Assembly (NCBI GenBank): GCA_947628755.1
Contig: CANRBC010000014.1
Coordinates: 1-64,000 of the forward strand
DNA: 64,000 bases
From: an uncultured Clostridia bacterium
Lineage (GTDB): Bacteria; Bacillota; Clostridia; Lachnospirales; CAG-274
Direction of reading: 5' to 3'
Shown: one piece after another, positions 9,639 to 19,130 of the stretch
Numbering within the stretch: position 1 is the stretch's first letter
Layout: the number at the start of each line of letters is the position of its first letter
Position numbers and translations under genes: made by a program
Notes under the pieces: generated by a model
Told to the model about the DNA's origin: nothing
What the model saw: the letters and a program-made list of their open reading frames with translations, nothing else
Database searches by the model: none

Positions 9639-10516
9639 TTTGTTTTCTCCTTATCTGTTCCTATTTTAAGCGTCCTTGCATAGTAGAATAAATACTGCTG
9701 CGCATAGCCTGCAAGCTCTCCCCATTTATCCCGTGCAAAGGAATGTATGGTTTTTATATCCGTTTCCTCGCCGTTAAAGTAAAGCTGCTCCATTACTCTC
9801 TTTACCCATACATCGGTGGGAAATACCTCTCTTTTGCCCATTGAAAAAAGCATTGTACACTCGGCTACCTTCTGCCCTACTCCCTTTATTTTTGTAAGCT
9901 CACTCAAAAGCTCCTCGGCAGTAAGCCTATCAGTGTTTTCAATATCCACCTCTTTGGCTGTCAGCCTGTCAAGGCAATCTCTTATGTACTTGGCTCTGAA
10001 ACCCATACGCAGACCAAACAAATCCTCCTCTGTCGCAGCGTTCAGCTGTTCAAGAGTGGGGAAAGCATAGCCTTCTCCCAAATCGACGCCGTATTTTTCC
10101 GACATTCTTGATATTATGCCCTTTATTCTGGGTATGTTGTTGTTCTGTGATATTATAAAGCTCAGAAGACATTCGTAAGGCTGCTGCGCCAGTATCCTTA
10201 TGCCCTTGGCATATTCGCAGGCGCTCTGCATTATACTGTCGTTTTGGGATATGCGCCTTATTATTTCATCATAATCCCTGTCCATATCAAAATAGCTGCG
10301 CCATATATTCTCATAGTCCTCGGCGGTACAGGGGTACATTATGATTGTATCGTTTTCCTGCTTTATGTAAAGCACTCTGCCAAAGGCAATTATTTTATAG
10401 TGCATATCGCCGAGTTTTTCAAAACGAAAGCATTGACCGCACTCCAATATTTGCTCTATGTTAAAGTTATTTGTTTTTTCAAGAATTATAGTTGTATCGT
10501 TTTCTCTTAGGTTCAT
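9635..10516 (-). CDS. 8-oxoguanine DNA glycosylase/AP lyase (HhH-GPD superfamily)
   Basis: This base-excision repair enzyme of about 293 aa removes 8-oxoguanine. The N-terminal OGG-like domain (about residues 1-115, GQCFRFEKLG) is followed by the helix-hairpin-helix core. Visible in the core are the hairpin KGVGQKVAEC, in which the lysine is the expected catalytic nucleophile, and the later TDVWVKRVM, in which the aspartate is the expected acid. The ATG at 10516 has AAAGGAA upstream; a TTG at 10534 would add six residues without a better site. It is coupled to the DUF554 gene by a 4-base overlap. Confidence 0.9.
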   Translation of the reverse strand: MNLRENDTTIILEKTNNFNIEQILECGQCFRFEKLGDMHYKIIAFGRVLYIKQENDTIIMYPCTAEDYENIWRSYFDMDRDYDEIIRRISQNDSIMQSACEYAKGIRILAQQPYECLLSFIISQNNNIPRIKGIISRMSEKYGVDLGEGYAFPTLEQLNAATEEDLFGLRMGFRAKYIRDCLDRLTAKEVDIENTDRLTAEELLSELTKIKGVGQKVAECTMLFSMGKREVFPTDVWVKRVMEQLYFNGEETDIKTIHSFARDKWGELAGYAQQYLFYYARTLKIGTDKEKTK

Positions 10517-10631
10517 TATTCCATTCCTTTTCAAAAAATATATTTATGGATAAATATATCAGAAATTACCGATATTTGCAATACATTTTAAAACAAAAGG
10601 GAATGTTATTGCAAACAACATCCCCCATTGA

Positions 10632-11915
10632 TTATATATTTATAAGTCCTGCCTTGTACATTTTGTCCACAGCTGTAATAACGCCGATTTTGCCGTGAAA
10701 CCATGTAAGTCCACCCTGCATATATACGGTATAGGGCTCTTTCATAGGCGCATCGGCGCTTAGCTCAATAGAGCTGCCCTGTACAAAAGCTCCTGCCGCC
10801 ATTATCACCTGACAATCGTAGCCGGGCATATCCCATGGTTCGGGCTTAACATAGCTGTCCACAGCCGCCCCCGACTGTATTCCCTGACAGAATGTAATTA
10901 CGTTTTCGGGCGTCTTCATCTGTATAGCTTCCACTATATCGGGTCTGGGTTCATTTACCTTTGGCATACACTCGAATCCCAGCCTTTCAAATATTGCCGC
11001 AGCAAATAGAGCCGTTTTCAAGCCTGCGTTTACTACATTGGGCGCAAGAAAAAGTCCTTGTAGGAGAGATGACGTAACGCCAAGGCTTGGTCCTACCTCC
11101 TTGCCCATGCCGGGAGCTGTAAGTCTGTATGCGGCGTTTTCCACATACTCCTTTTTGCCTACAATATATCCGCCTACCGGCGCAAGTCCTCCGCCGGGAT
11201 TTTTTATAAGAGAGCCTACTGCCATATCCGCTCCTACGTCCGTAGGCTCAAGAACATCTGCAAATTCACAGTAGCAGTTGTCTACCATACATATAATATC
11301 CGAGGATATATTCTTTACAATATCAATTATTTTTTTTACAGCGTCGATGGTAAGGCTTGGTCTGTACTCATAGCCTTTTGAACGCTGTATCGTCACAAGC
11401 CTTGTTTTTTTACTTATTACAGAGGGTATGCCCTCATAGTCCACAGTACCGTCTTCAAGCAAGGGCAGCTCCTTATACAGTATTCCGTATTCGGTAAGAG
11501 AGCCCTTTACCTTTCTTTTTGCGCCTATTACTCCCTCAAGGGTGTCGTAGGGCGCGCCTGCTATGGACACAAGCTCGTCGCCGTACCTCAGATTGCCGGA
11601 AAGCGCCAAAGTAAGGGCGTGAGTGCCGGATATTATCTGTGCTCTTACAAGAGCTGACTCTGTATTGAAAACATCGGCGTATATATCCTCCAGCTTATCT
11701 CTGCCTATGTCGTTATAGCCGTATCCCGTTGTGCCTCCGAAGGCGGAATCGCTCAGATTATTTTTCTGCATGGCTCTTAGCACCTTATACTGATTCTGCT
11801 CACTTATTATATCTATATCGCCGAATCTCTCCTTTATATCCTCCTCCGCCTTAAGGCAAAAGTCCAGTACCTTCCCGTCTATTCCGAATTCCCTTGTAAT
11901 ATAATCCTTCAGCAT
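10632..11915 (-). CDS. PLP-dependent enzyme, methionine gamma-lyase/aluminium-resistance (YnbB) family
   Basis: This 427-aa protein has the fold-type-I PLP layout of the family named after an aluminium-resistance protein and often annotated as a methionine gamma-lyase family protein. Motifs include FGGTTGYGYNDIGRD near the N-terminus, the cofactor-contacting region ISGTHALTLALSG and VDNCYCEF, and the likely Schiff-base lysine in GSLIKNPGGG. The true substrate is not settled for this family. It overlaps the end of miaA by 7 bases; miaA next to ynbB is the known Firmicutes order. hfq and glnR, which sit nearby in Bacillus, are absent here. Confidence 0.9.
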   Translation of the reverse strand: MLKDYITREFGIDGKVLDFCLKAEEDIKERFGDIDIISEQNQYKVLRAMQKNNLSDSAFGGTTGYGYNDIGRDKLEDIYADVFNTESALVRAQIISGTHALTLALSGNLRYGDELVSIAGAPYDTLEGVIGAKRKVKGSLTEYGILYKELPLLEDGTVDYEGIPSVISKKTRLVTIQRSKGYEYRPSLTIDAVKKIIDIVKNISSDIICMVDNCYCEFADVLEPTDVGADMAVGSLIKNPGGGLAPVGGYIVGKKEYVENAAYRLTAPGMGKEVGPSLGVTSSLLQGLFLAPNVVNAGLKTALFAAAIFERLGFECMPKVNEPRPDIVEAIQMKTPENVITFCQGIQSGAAVDSYVKPEPWDMPGYDCQVIMAAGAFVQGSSIELSADAPMKEPYTVYMQGGLTWFHGKIGVITAVDKMYKAGLINI

Positions 11916-12853
11916 AGTATCTCCTTAGCATCGTTTTTTATAAATTCCGCAATTTCCTTTGGATTTCTGTATGCATTAACGTCTATCCATGTACCCTTGC
12001 TCTGATGTCTGAACCATGTAAGCTGACGTCTTGCAAAGTGTCTTGTATCCCTTTTAAGAATATACACCGCTTCTTCAAGAGAATATTCTCCCTTGAGGTA
12101 GCCTATTATCTCCTTATAGCCAAGTCCTTTCATGGAAACAAGAGAACGGTCGTATTTTTCCATAAGTCCTCTTACCTCGTCCACAAGTCCCTGCTCCAGC
12201 ATAATATCAACTCTCTTTTCTATACGGTCATAGAGCATATCCCTGTCCATATTGAGTATATAGTCCTTAACGGTATAGGCAGGCTCTCTCTGCTTTTCCC
12301 TTTTGTTGTACTCAGAAAACTTTTCTCCCGTATCACGACAATACTCTATTGCTCTTATTACCCTTTTGACATTATTGGGGTGTACCGTAAGGGCATACTC
12401 CAAATCAAGCTCCTTAAGTATATCGTGTACATATTCGCTGCCCTTTTCCCTTGCGGCGTTTTCAAGCTCAGCTCTGAGCTTATCATCTCTTTCGCCGGGG
12501 GTAAAGTCGTTGTCATATATAAGTCCGTTTACATAAAAGCCCGTACCGCCTACAAGTATGGGTATCCTGTTTTTTGAATATATTTCAGTCAGAGCCTTTT
12601 TGGCAAGCCTCTGGAATACGGCTATGGAAAACTCCTCGTCGGGAAAAAGCGCGTCTATAAGATAGTGCTTTACGCCCTGCTTTTCCTCCTCGGTTATTTT
12701 TGCCGTGCCTATATCCATACCCTTGTATACCTGCATGGAATCGGCTGATATTATTTCGCCGTCTATGAGCTTTGCCAGCTCTACGGATACTGCCGTCTTG
12801 CCGCAGGCTGTAGGTCCGGCTATTGTTATTAAAGGCGGTTTCACATAAATCAC
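11909..12853 (-). CDS. miaA: tRNA dimethylallyltransferase
   Basis: This 314-aa enzyme transfers a dimethylallyl group to A37 of tRNAs that read codons starting with U. It has the N-terminal P-loop AGPTACGKT, the signature DSMQVYKGMDIGTAK, the GGTGFY block, and the late VRAIEYCRDTGEKFS and RDTRHFARRQLTWFR, typical of MiaA. Length is normal. It has its own good promoter and is followed by the overlapping PLP-enzyme gene. It is divergent from mreB. Confidence 0.97.
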   Translation of the reverse strand: MIYVKPPLITIAGPTACGKTAVSVELAKLIDGEIISADSMQVYKGMDIGTAKITEEEKQGVKHYLIDALFPDEEFSIAVFQRLAKKALTEIYSKNRIPILVGGTGFYVNGLIYDNDFTPGERDDKLRAELENAAREKGSEYVHDILKELDLEYALTVHPNNVKRVIRAIEYCRDTGEKFSEYNKREKQREPAYTVKDYILNMDRDMLYDRIEKRVDIMLEQGLVDEVRGLMEKYDRSLVSMKGLGYKEIIGYLKGEYSLEEAVYILKRDTRHFARRQLTWFRHQSKGTWIDVNAYRNPKEIAEFIKNDAKEILC

Positions 12854-12869
12854 CTCGTTTCAAACACTT

Positions 12870-12898
12870 ATTATACTATTACATTATTTTTTTGTAAA
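12870..12898 (-). promoter_or_regulatory. Promoter of miaA
   Basis: On the minus strand TTTACA (12893-12898), a 17-base spacer and a perfect TATAAT (12870-12875) lie 17 bases before the miaA start. Confidence 0.7.
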
Positions 12899-12976
12899 TA
12901 TTTTTCACAAAATTTGCCTATACTATTTTTATTGATAAAAATGAGCCGAATTTATTTTATTGTAATAAAATTGTAA

Positions 12977-13005
12977 TTGTAAATAAGCGGAAAAGAGTGT
13001 ATTAT
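12977..13005 (+). promoter_or_regulatory. Promoter of the mreB operon
   Basis: TTGTAA (12977-12982), a 17-base spacer and TATTAT (13000-13005) precede mreB by about 40 bases, with TTGGAGG as ribosome binding site. It drives the shape/division genes that follow. Confidence 0.6.
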
Positions 13006-13046
13006 AGTATTATGGTTATTTTGTAATTTTTTGGAGGTAGAGCTGT

Positions 13047-14081
13047 ATGTTCGGAAAAGATATAGGAATAGATTTGGGAACAGCTAATACCCTTGTCTAT
13101 GTAAGAGGCAAAGGTATTATTATAAATGAGCCGTCGGTTGTTGCAATCGATACCGTTACAAAGGAGGTACTGGCTGTAGGCAACGAGGCTAAGGAAATGA
13201 TTGGCAGAACGCCGTACAACATAGTGGCGATAAGACCTATGAAAAACGGCGTTATTGCAGATTATGCTGTCACCGAAGCTATGCTCAGATATTTTGTAAA
13301 GAAGGTCTATCCCCAGAATTCATTTGCTCCCAAGCCAAGAATAGTTATATGCGTTCCCTCCGGCGTAACAGCCGTTGAAAAGCGTGCCGTAATAGAAGCG
13401 GCAACAGGAGCAGGCGCAAGAGAAAAGCACGTTTATGTAATCGCAGAGCCTATGGCGGCTGCCTTGGGTGCAAATCTGCGTGTGGAAGAGCCTGCAGGAA
13501 GCATGGTAGTTGACATAGGCGGAGGTACGAGCGAGGTCGCCGTTATATCTCTGGGCGGTATTGTTGCAAGCCGTTCGGTAAGAGTGGCAGGGGATCAGTT
13601 CGACACCAATATAATCAACTATGTAAGGAAGCAGTACAACATAGCTATCGGAGAAATAACTGCCGAAAAGATTAAAAAGACCGTAGGCTGTGCCTACATT
13701 GATATGGATACAAGTATAGAGGAAATAACCGTAAAGGGACGCGACCTTATGACAGGTCTGCCAAAAGCCCTTACAATTAATTCCTCGCAGGTACAGAAGG
13801 CTCTTGCCGAGCCTATCGATACCATAGTAGACGCTATAAAATGTACTCTTGAGGATACTCCTCCGGAGCTTGCTGCCGATATTATGGAGATAGGCATACA
13901 CCTTACAGGCGGCGGCGCTCTTTTAAGAGGACTGGACAAGCTCATAAATATAGAAACGGGTATGCCTGTGTATATAGCGGAAAATCCTCTGGAGTGCGTA
14001 GCGGCAGGAGCAGGTAAAATAATCGACGACATTGATATTATAAATAAGCTGTCCACAGCGGAAAAAAGAACTTTGAATTAA
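13047..14081 (+). CDS. mreB: Rod-shape-determining actin homologue MreB
   Basis: This 344-aa bacterial actin polymerises under the membrane and guides lateral cell-wall synthesis. It shows the actin-ATPase phosphate loops GIDLGTANT (residues 7-15) and DIGGGTSE, the conserved [13 protein letters not shown], and the adenosine-site GGGALLRGL near the C-terminus. Length is standard. It heads a run with mreC, mreD, pbp2, minD, minE and rodA, so wall elongation and division-site genes are co-located. No radC or maf gene precedes it. Confidence 0.97.
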   Translation: MFGKDIGIDLGTANTLVYVRGKGIIINEPSVVAIDTVTKEVLAVGNEAKEMIGRTPYNIVAIRPMKNGVIADYAVTEAMLRYFVKKVYPQNSFAPKPRIVICVPSGVTAVEKRAVIEAATGAGAREKHVYVIAEPMAAALGANLRVEEPAGSMVVDIGGGTSEVAVISLGGIVASRSVRVAGDQFDTNIINYVRKQYNIAIGEITAEKIKKTVGCAYIDMDTSIEEITVKGRDLMTGLPKALTINSSQVQKALAEPIDTIVDAIKCTLEDTPPELAADIMEIGIHLTGGGALLRGLDKLINIETGMPVYIAENPLECVAAGAGKIIDDIDIINKLSTAEKRTLN

Positions 14082-14094
14082 GGGTTATGATATT

Positions 14095-14946
14095 GTGAAA
14101 AGTAAATATAAATTTGTTGTTATTACATTAGCTGTGGTATCTATAAGCTGCGCAGGCTTTTCCTACAACAGAAGCGCGCCTACGCCTGTGGATTCCGCCC
14201 TGGGATACGCTGCCGCCACAGCAGCCTCCCTCAATGTAAAGATAATAGACAAGCTGGAGAATGTAGCAGCCTATTTCAGAGGAATAAGCCGACTTAACGC
14301 CGAAAACGAAAAGCTCAGAGAAGAGCTTTTATCGGCAAGAGCGCAGCTTAACAGCCTTAAGCTGGTAGAGCAGGAAAATACACAGCTCAGCGCTTTGCTT
14401 AAAATGCAGGAGGAATATTCCGACTTTCCCACAATAGGCGCAAGAATAATAGCGAAGGATCCGGGCAACTGGTTCAACACATTTCTTATTGACAAAGGCG
14501 CAAATTACGGACTTAAAAAAAATATGGCTGTAATTACTGCCGACGGCTTGGTGGGAAAAATAAGCGAGTGCGGATATAACTACTCAAAGGTAGTTTCAAT
14601 AATAGACGACAGCGATGCTGTAAGCGCCCAAAGCGTAAGAACAAACAGCGTCGGCTATGTAACGGCTGATTTTTCCGAAGAGGCTCAATGCAGGATGCAG
14701 TATTCGGAAAATAACTCGGATATAATTGTCGGGGATGAAATAGTCACCTCCTATATAAGCGAAATATATCCCCGCGGCATAAGTATAGGTCATGTTAAAA
14801 AGCTGATTACCGACGAAAAAACATCATTAAAATACGCCATTATAGAACCGTCGGTGGATTTTTCAAGGCTTGACCATGTACTTGTTATAAACAAAAATAC
14901 CTCTTATGATTTTACAGAGGTCACAACAGTCGGGAGCGATGAATGA
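14095..14946 (+). CDS. mreC: Rod-shape-determining protein MreC
   Basis: This 283-aa membrane-anchored protein links MreB with the periplasm-facing elongation machinery. The start is GTG (14095), 13 bases after the mreB stop. An N-terminal membrane segment is followed by a coiled coil (about residues 60-100, rich in EN and EEL) and the beta-barrel MreC domain with VITADGLVGKI and the paired VSIIDDSDAVSAQ. Its stop overlaps the mreD start (ATGA). Confidence 0.93.
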   Translation: MKSKYKFVVITLAVVSISCAGFSYNRSAPTPVDSALGYAAATAASLNVKIIDKLENVAAYFRGISRLNAENEKLREELLSARAQLNSLKLVEQENTQLSALLKMQEEYSDFPTIGARIIAKDPGNWFNTFLIDKGANYGLKKNMAVITADGLVGKISECGYNYSKVVSIIDDSDAVSAQSVRTNSVGYVTADFSEEAQCRMQYSENNSDIIVGDEIVTSYISEIYPRGISIGHVKKLITDEKTSLKYAIIEPSVDFSRLDHVLVINKNTSYDFTEVTTVGSDE

Positions 14947-15449
14947 AAATGAAATATATAGCATATTTTCTTGTTTCACTTATTATTTTTCTGTTTCAGT
15001 CAACTCTCGGACAATATATTGCAATAGCAGGCATTGTACCCAATATGATGCTTGCTTTTGTAGTATGTACCGGCTATAAGAGCAATGCTGAAGACGGTCT
15101 TATTATAGGTATAATAATGGGACTGCTTCAGGATTGCTTCTTTGGTTATTATATAGGCTGCAATCTGTTTCTGTACGGTGTAATAGGCTATACAGTGGGC
15201 GTGCTTTCACGGGATTTGTACAAAAACAATTTTGCTACCCCTATTTTTTTTACATTTATAGCCGCCTTGTTTTACAACCTCGGCTTTTTTGTATTGAACA
15301 TATTGCTTAAGGGCTATACAGATATTACGGGATATATATTTTTGAAAATACTTCCGGAGCTTGTATACGACCCTCTTATAAGCATACCCATTTACTATAT
15401 GACTTCGGCTCTCAACAGAAAATTTTCGGAAAACAAAATCAAGATATAG
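14943..15449 (+). CDS. mreD: Rod-shape-determining protein MreD
   Basis: This 168-aa hydrophobic protein has five or so membrane segments and the family pattern: N-terminal FLFQSTLGQYIAIAGIVPN, then GLLQDCFFG. It is part of the MreBCD elongation complex. It overlaps mreC by four bases and is followed 15 bp later by the transpeptidase gene, as expected. Confidence 0.9.
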   Translation: MKMKYIAYFLVSLIIFLFQSTLGQYIAIAGIVPNMMLAFVVCTGYKSNAEDGLIIGIIMGLLQDCFFGYYIGCNLFLYGVIGYTVGVLSRDLYKNNFATPIFFTFIAALFYNLGFFVLNILLKGYTDITGYIFLKILPELVYDPLISIPIYYMTSALNRKFSENKIKI

Positions 15450-15464
15450 ACAGGTATTATAAAT

Positions 15465-17954
15465 ATGAAGGATTTTTTTCGTAATTTTATAAAAAGAGAA
15501 AACTTCAGATTGTATTTTATGTATATAGTGATAATAGCTCTGTTCTGCGTTATTGCAATAAGGCTGTTTTCGCTACAAATAACAAAGGGGGACTACTACA
15601 GCCGCGAGGTTATGGGAACGGCTGTGAGGAATGTCGAGGTGGAAGCTCCCAGAGGCACTATATACGACCGCTACGGCAGAGTGCTTGCCGTAAACAACAC
15701 CTCCTATGCCGTATGTCTTGACCCAAGCGTAGGCGTTGACAATCTGAACAGCGTACTGTATGAGCTTATACAGCTCCTTGAAAAAAACAACGAAAAAATT
15801 GCCGTTTCTCTTCCTATCACATCATCCCTTCCCCACGAATTCTTATTTGACGGAAGTATAAATCAAGAAAAAAGGTGGAAGGAGGACATGAACCTTGAGG
15901 AGGGACTGAACGCAGAACAATGCTTCAGCGAGCTGAGAGATAAATTTGAAATAGATAAAGAGCTTGACGATATTGAAGCGGGAAAGATAATGGCTCTTCG
16001 CTGCGAGCTTTACAAAAAAAGATTTTCCCGGTATATACCCATACCCATAGCCTACAACATTTCCGAAAAGACCCTTACCGCTCTTCAGGAAAACGGCTCT
16101 TCTTATCCCTGCGCCTATGTGGACAACCGTTCCCGCAGGGAATACCCCTACGGCAAGTATTTTTCACACATACTCGGCTATATAGGCACTATTTCGGAAG
16201 AGGAGCTAAAGGGACGTGAAAACGAATACAGCCTTAACGACCAAATAGGCAAGGACGGTATAGAGCAGGCTTTCGAGGGTTATTTAAAGGGCGTCGACGG
16301 AAGCCGATATATTGAAATAGACAGCTCCGGCAGAAGAATATCCACTATTGATAACGAGGGAACTGCGCCTGTTGACGGCAATAACGTATATCTTACAGTA
16401 GACGGCGATATACAGCAGACCGCATACAACGCCCTTGAAGACGCTCTTACGGCGGCGCAGCTTGACAGATTAAGCGGCGGAAAATTCGGCTATTCCTATT
16501 CGGACGTATTCAAGTCAATGATAGAAAGCAATACCGTAAGAATAAAGAATATAATGAACTCTGCCGAGGGTACTGCCCAAGGCGGCATTAAGAAATATAT
16601 TCTTTCCGTAGACAACTCATGCGCCAAGGATATGGCTCTTGCAACACAAACACTTTTAAAGGGCTATGAGAACAGAGCAATTTCCGCCTCTCAGCTTATG
16701 CTTGCCCTTTACGAGCAGGGGCAGATAACCGATAATGACGGTACTATATCCTCTCTTAAAAGAGGCGCAATGTCAGCCTCCTCGGTTCTTGTTGCAAAAA
16801 TGCGCTCACAGGAGATAACGCCTCAGATGACGGCAATGGATCCATGTACAGGCTCTGTCGTTGTAAACGATATACACAACGGCGGCATTATAGCAGCCGT
16901 ATCATATCCCTCCTACGACAACAACGAGCTTGTAAACAGCTTCAATAACGAATATTATCTCAGACTTCAGAACGACCCTACCACTCCTATGGTAAACAGA
17001 CCCTTTACAGAACCCAGAGCCCCGGGCTCTACGTTTAAAATGATAACGGCTCTTGCAGGTCTTCAAGAGGGTATTATAACTCCCTCTACCACCATATATG
17101 ACAAGGGAACTTTCACAGACGCAGGCAGACCCTTTGCTCGGTGCTGGATAGGCGGAGGAAACGGTTCTCACGGCGCTATAAACGTATCTACGGCTCTTGA
17201 GGTCAGCTGTAATTACTTTTTCTATACTCTGGGCTACAGAATGGGTATAGGCACTCTCAACAAATATATGGAGGCAGTCGGACTTAATTCTCCTACGGGA
17301 GTTGAAATATATGAGCTATATAATTCAAAGACTATGCTGGACTACCCCTCCAGAATGTCTTCTCCCGAATATAAGTCCTATGTAACAAAGCAGAGATATG
17401 AAGACCCTACGCCTGGCGATATGAAATGGTCTGCAGGAGATACCATAAGAACAGCCATAGGTCAGTCCTACAACAACTACACCTCCGCAACCCTGGCAAA
17501 ATATGTGGCTACCATAGCAAACGGTGGAACACGGTACAAAAGTCATTTTTTAGGCGAGGTATCCGATACTTTGGGCAATAATGTTATGAGCTATAAGCCT
17601 GTAGAGGAGGAAAAAATAGCTATAAAAAAAGAAAACCTCGACGCTATATTCAAGGGCATGAACCTTGTTACAAAAGGCGGCAGCGGTACTCTTACAAGGA
17701 GCTTTACGGGATATGACATAAATATAGGCGCTAAGTCGGGAACGGCTCAGGAATCCGAAAAGAGAAGCGAGCATACCGCTTTTGTGGCATTTGCTCCCTA
17801 CGAAAGTCCTCAAATCTCAATAGCCGTAATGATACCTTACGGAGATAACGCCAATACCGCCCCTGCGCCTACTGTGGCAAAGGCTGTAATAAGCAGATAT
17901 ATGCAGACAAATACAACTATTGAAAACAGAGGCTACAATACAATACTTAAATAA
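15465..17954 (+). CDS. mrdA: Penicillin-binding protein 2 (class B elongation transpeptidase)
   Basis: This 829-aa membrane-anchored D,D-transpeptidase cross-links lateral peptidoglycan. An N-terminal membrane helix (about residues 17-40) precedes the dimerisation domain (VEAPRGTIYDRYGRVLA). The transpeptidase domain has Ser522-T-F-Lys525 in PGSTFKM, the SxN-type motif SCNYFFY and Lys757-Ser-Gly-Thr in AKSGTAQ. It is longer than the roughly 630 aa of E. coli PBP2, largely through an insert between the dimerisation and catalytic domains (about 325-460). I believe such inserts are common in clostridial homologues. Its place between mreD and minD and before rodA supports an elongasome role. Confidence 0.93.
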   Translation: MKDFFRNFIKRENFRLYFMYIVIIALFCVIAIRLFSLQITKGDYYSREVMGTAVRNVEVEAPRGTIYDRYGRVLAVNNTSYAVCLDPSVGVDNLNSVLYELIQLLEKNNEKIAVSLPITSSLPHEFLFDGSINQEKRWKEDMNLEEGLNAEQCFSELRDKFEIDKELDDIEAGKIMALRCELYKKRFSRYIPIPIAYNISEKTLTALQENGSSYPCAYVDNRSRREYPYGKYFSHILGYIGTISEEELKGRENEYSLNDQIGKDGIEQAFEGYLKGVDGSRYIEIDSSGRRISTIDNEGTAPVDGNNVYLTVDGDIQQTAYNALEDALTAAQLDRLSGGKFGYSYSDVFKSMIESNTVRIKNIMNSAEGTAQGGIKKYILSVDNSCAKDMALATQTLLKGYENRAISASQLMLALYEQGQITDNDGTISSLKRGAMSASSVLVAKMRSQEITPQMTAMDPCTGSVVVNDIHNGGIIAAVSYPSYDNNELVNSFNNEYYLRLQNDPTTPMVNRPFTEPRAPGSTFKMITALAGLQEGIITPSTTIYDKGTFTDAGRPFARCWIGGGNGSHGAINVSTALEVSCNYFFYTLGYRMGIGTLNKYMEAVGLNSPTGVEIYELYNSKTMLDYPSRMSSPEYKSYVTKQRYEDPTPGDMKWSAGDTIRTAIGQSYNNYTSATLAKYVATIANGGTRYKSHFLGEVSDTLGNNVMSYKPVEEEKIAIKKENLDAIFKGMNLVTKGGSGTLTRSFTGYDINIGAKSGTAQESEKRSEHTAFVAFAPYESPQISIAVMIPYGDNANTAPAPTVAKAVISRYMQTNTTIENRGYNTILK

Positions 17955-18055
17955 TTTGCAGAAATTTGAAATAATTTTTCTGTTATGAAATTTGTAATAT
18001 TAACACTCATTGTGTTATCATAGACTTATATATATTTATACTTAGGAGGATAATA

Positions 18056-18865
18056 ATGAGTGAGGTACTTGTAATAACATCGGGCAAAGGCGGAGTGGGC
18101 AAAACCACTACCTCTGCCAACATAGGCACGGGTCTTGCCATAGCCGGCAAAACCGTTGTAATGATAGACGCAGATATAGGTCTAAGAAACCTTGACGTTG
18201 TAATGGGTCTTGAAAACAGAATAATATACGACCTTGTACACGTTATAGAAGGCACGTGCAGACTAAAGCAGGCTCTTGTAAGGGACAAGCGCTATGAAGG
18301 GTTGTATCTTCTGCCTGCGGCTCAGACAAGAGATAAAACTGCCGTAACTCCGGAGCAAATGGCAAAGCTCTGCGACAGCATAAGAGAGGAAGGCTTTGAT
18401 TATATTATAATCGACTGTCCCGCCGGTATAGAACAGGGCTTTAAAAATGCCATAGCCGGAGCAGACAAGGCAATAGTTGTGACTACGCCGGAAATTTCGG
18501 CAGTAAGGGACGCCGACAGGATAATAGGTATGCTTGAGGCAAACGGACTTGAACGCCCGTCTCTTATATTGAACAGAATAAGAGTGGATATGGTACAGCG
18601 AAATGAAATGATGTCCCTTGAGGACGTATCGGAAATACTTGCCATAGACACTCTTGGCATAATACCCGACGACGAAAGCATAGTGGTTGCTACAAACAAG
18701 GGAGAGCCTGCCGTGGCAAATGCCGATTCCGTTGCAGGAGAGGCATACAGAAATATTGTGCGCCGTATAATGGGCGAGGACGTTCCCCTTATGGAGCTTA
18801 TACCTCCTACACGCACCACTCTTTTTGAAAGAATCAGAAAATGGTTCGCAAGAGAAAAGGAGTGA
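18056..18865 (+). CDS. minD: Septum-site-determining ATPase MinD
   Basis: This 269-aa ParA/MinD-type ATPase positions division by membrane cycling. It has the deviant Walker A GKGGVGKTT, the switch motifs DADIGLRNLD and IIDCPAGIEQG, and a C-terminal amphipathic membrane-targeting helix (FERIRKWFAREKE). Start ATG 18056 follows AGGAGG. minE follows directly. minC, which usually precedes minD, is not present between pbp2 and minD. Confidence 0.97.
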   Translation: MSEVLVITSGKGGVGKTTTSANIGTGLAIAGKTVVMIDADIGLRNLDVVMGLENRIIYDLVHVIEGTCRLKQALVRDKRYEGLYLLPAAQTRDKTAVTPEQMAKLCDSIREEGFDYIIIDCPAGIEQGFKNAIAGADKAIVVTTPEISAVRDADRIIGMLEANGLERPSLILNRIRVDMVQRNEMMSLEDVSEILAIDTLGIIPDDESIVVATNKGEPAVANADSVAGEAYRNIVRRIMGEDVPLMELIPPTRTTLFERIRKWFAREKE

Positions 18866-18870
18866 TTGCC

Positions 18871-19107
18871 GTGGAGAATATAAGACACTCGTCAAGCATA
18901 GCCAAAAGCCGCCTTAAATATATGCTTTTGAACGACAGGGTGGCGTGTACGGCTGAAACTCTTTCAATGATAAGGAAGGACATATACAGAACTCTTTCCA
19001 ACTACATGGATATAGATGAGAATATAGAGCTTGTATTTGAGCAAGGCGATACCCCCGCATCATCATATCTGAACGCAAGAATACATATAAAAGAAATAAT
19101 ACGATAA
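18871..19107 (+). CDS. minE: Cell-division topological specificity factor MinE
   Basis: About 78 aa. MinE stimulates MinD ATPase activity and sets up pole-to-pole dynamics. The N-terminal MinD-contact helix and the C-terminal topological-specificity fold (YMDIDENIELVFEQ) are recognisable. I prefer GTG 18871, 8 bases behind AAAAGGAG at the end of minD; GTG 18862 is an alternative. The longer frame opening at 18841 overlaps minD and is unlikely. Confidence 0.9.
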   Translation: MENIRHSSSIAKSRLKYMLLNDRVACTAETLSMIRKDIYRTLSNYMDIDENIELVFEQGDTPASSYLNARIHIKEIIR

Positions 19108-19130
19108 AAATTTAACAGGAACGATGCAAT

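Noticed and set aside
18841-18870. An upstream ATG start for minE at 18841
   Set aside because: It would overlap the last codons of minD and has no ribosome binding site; GTG 18871 sits correctly behind AAGGAG.
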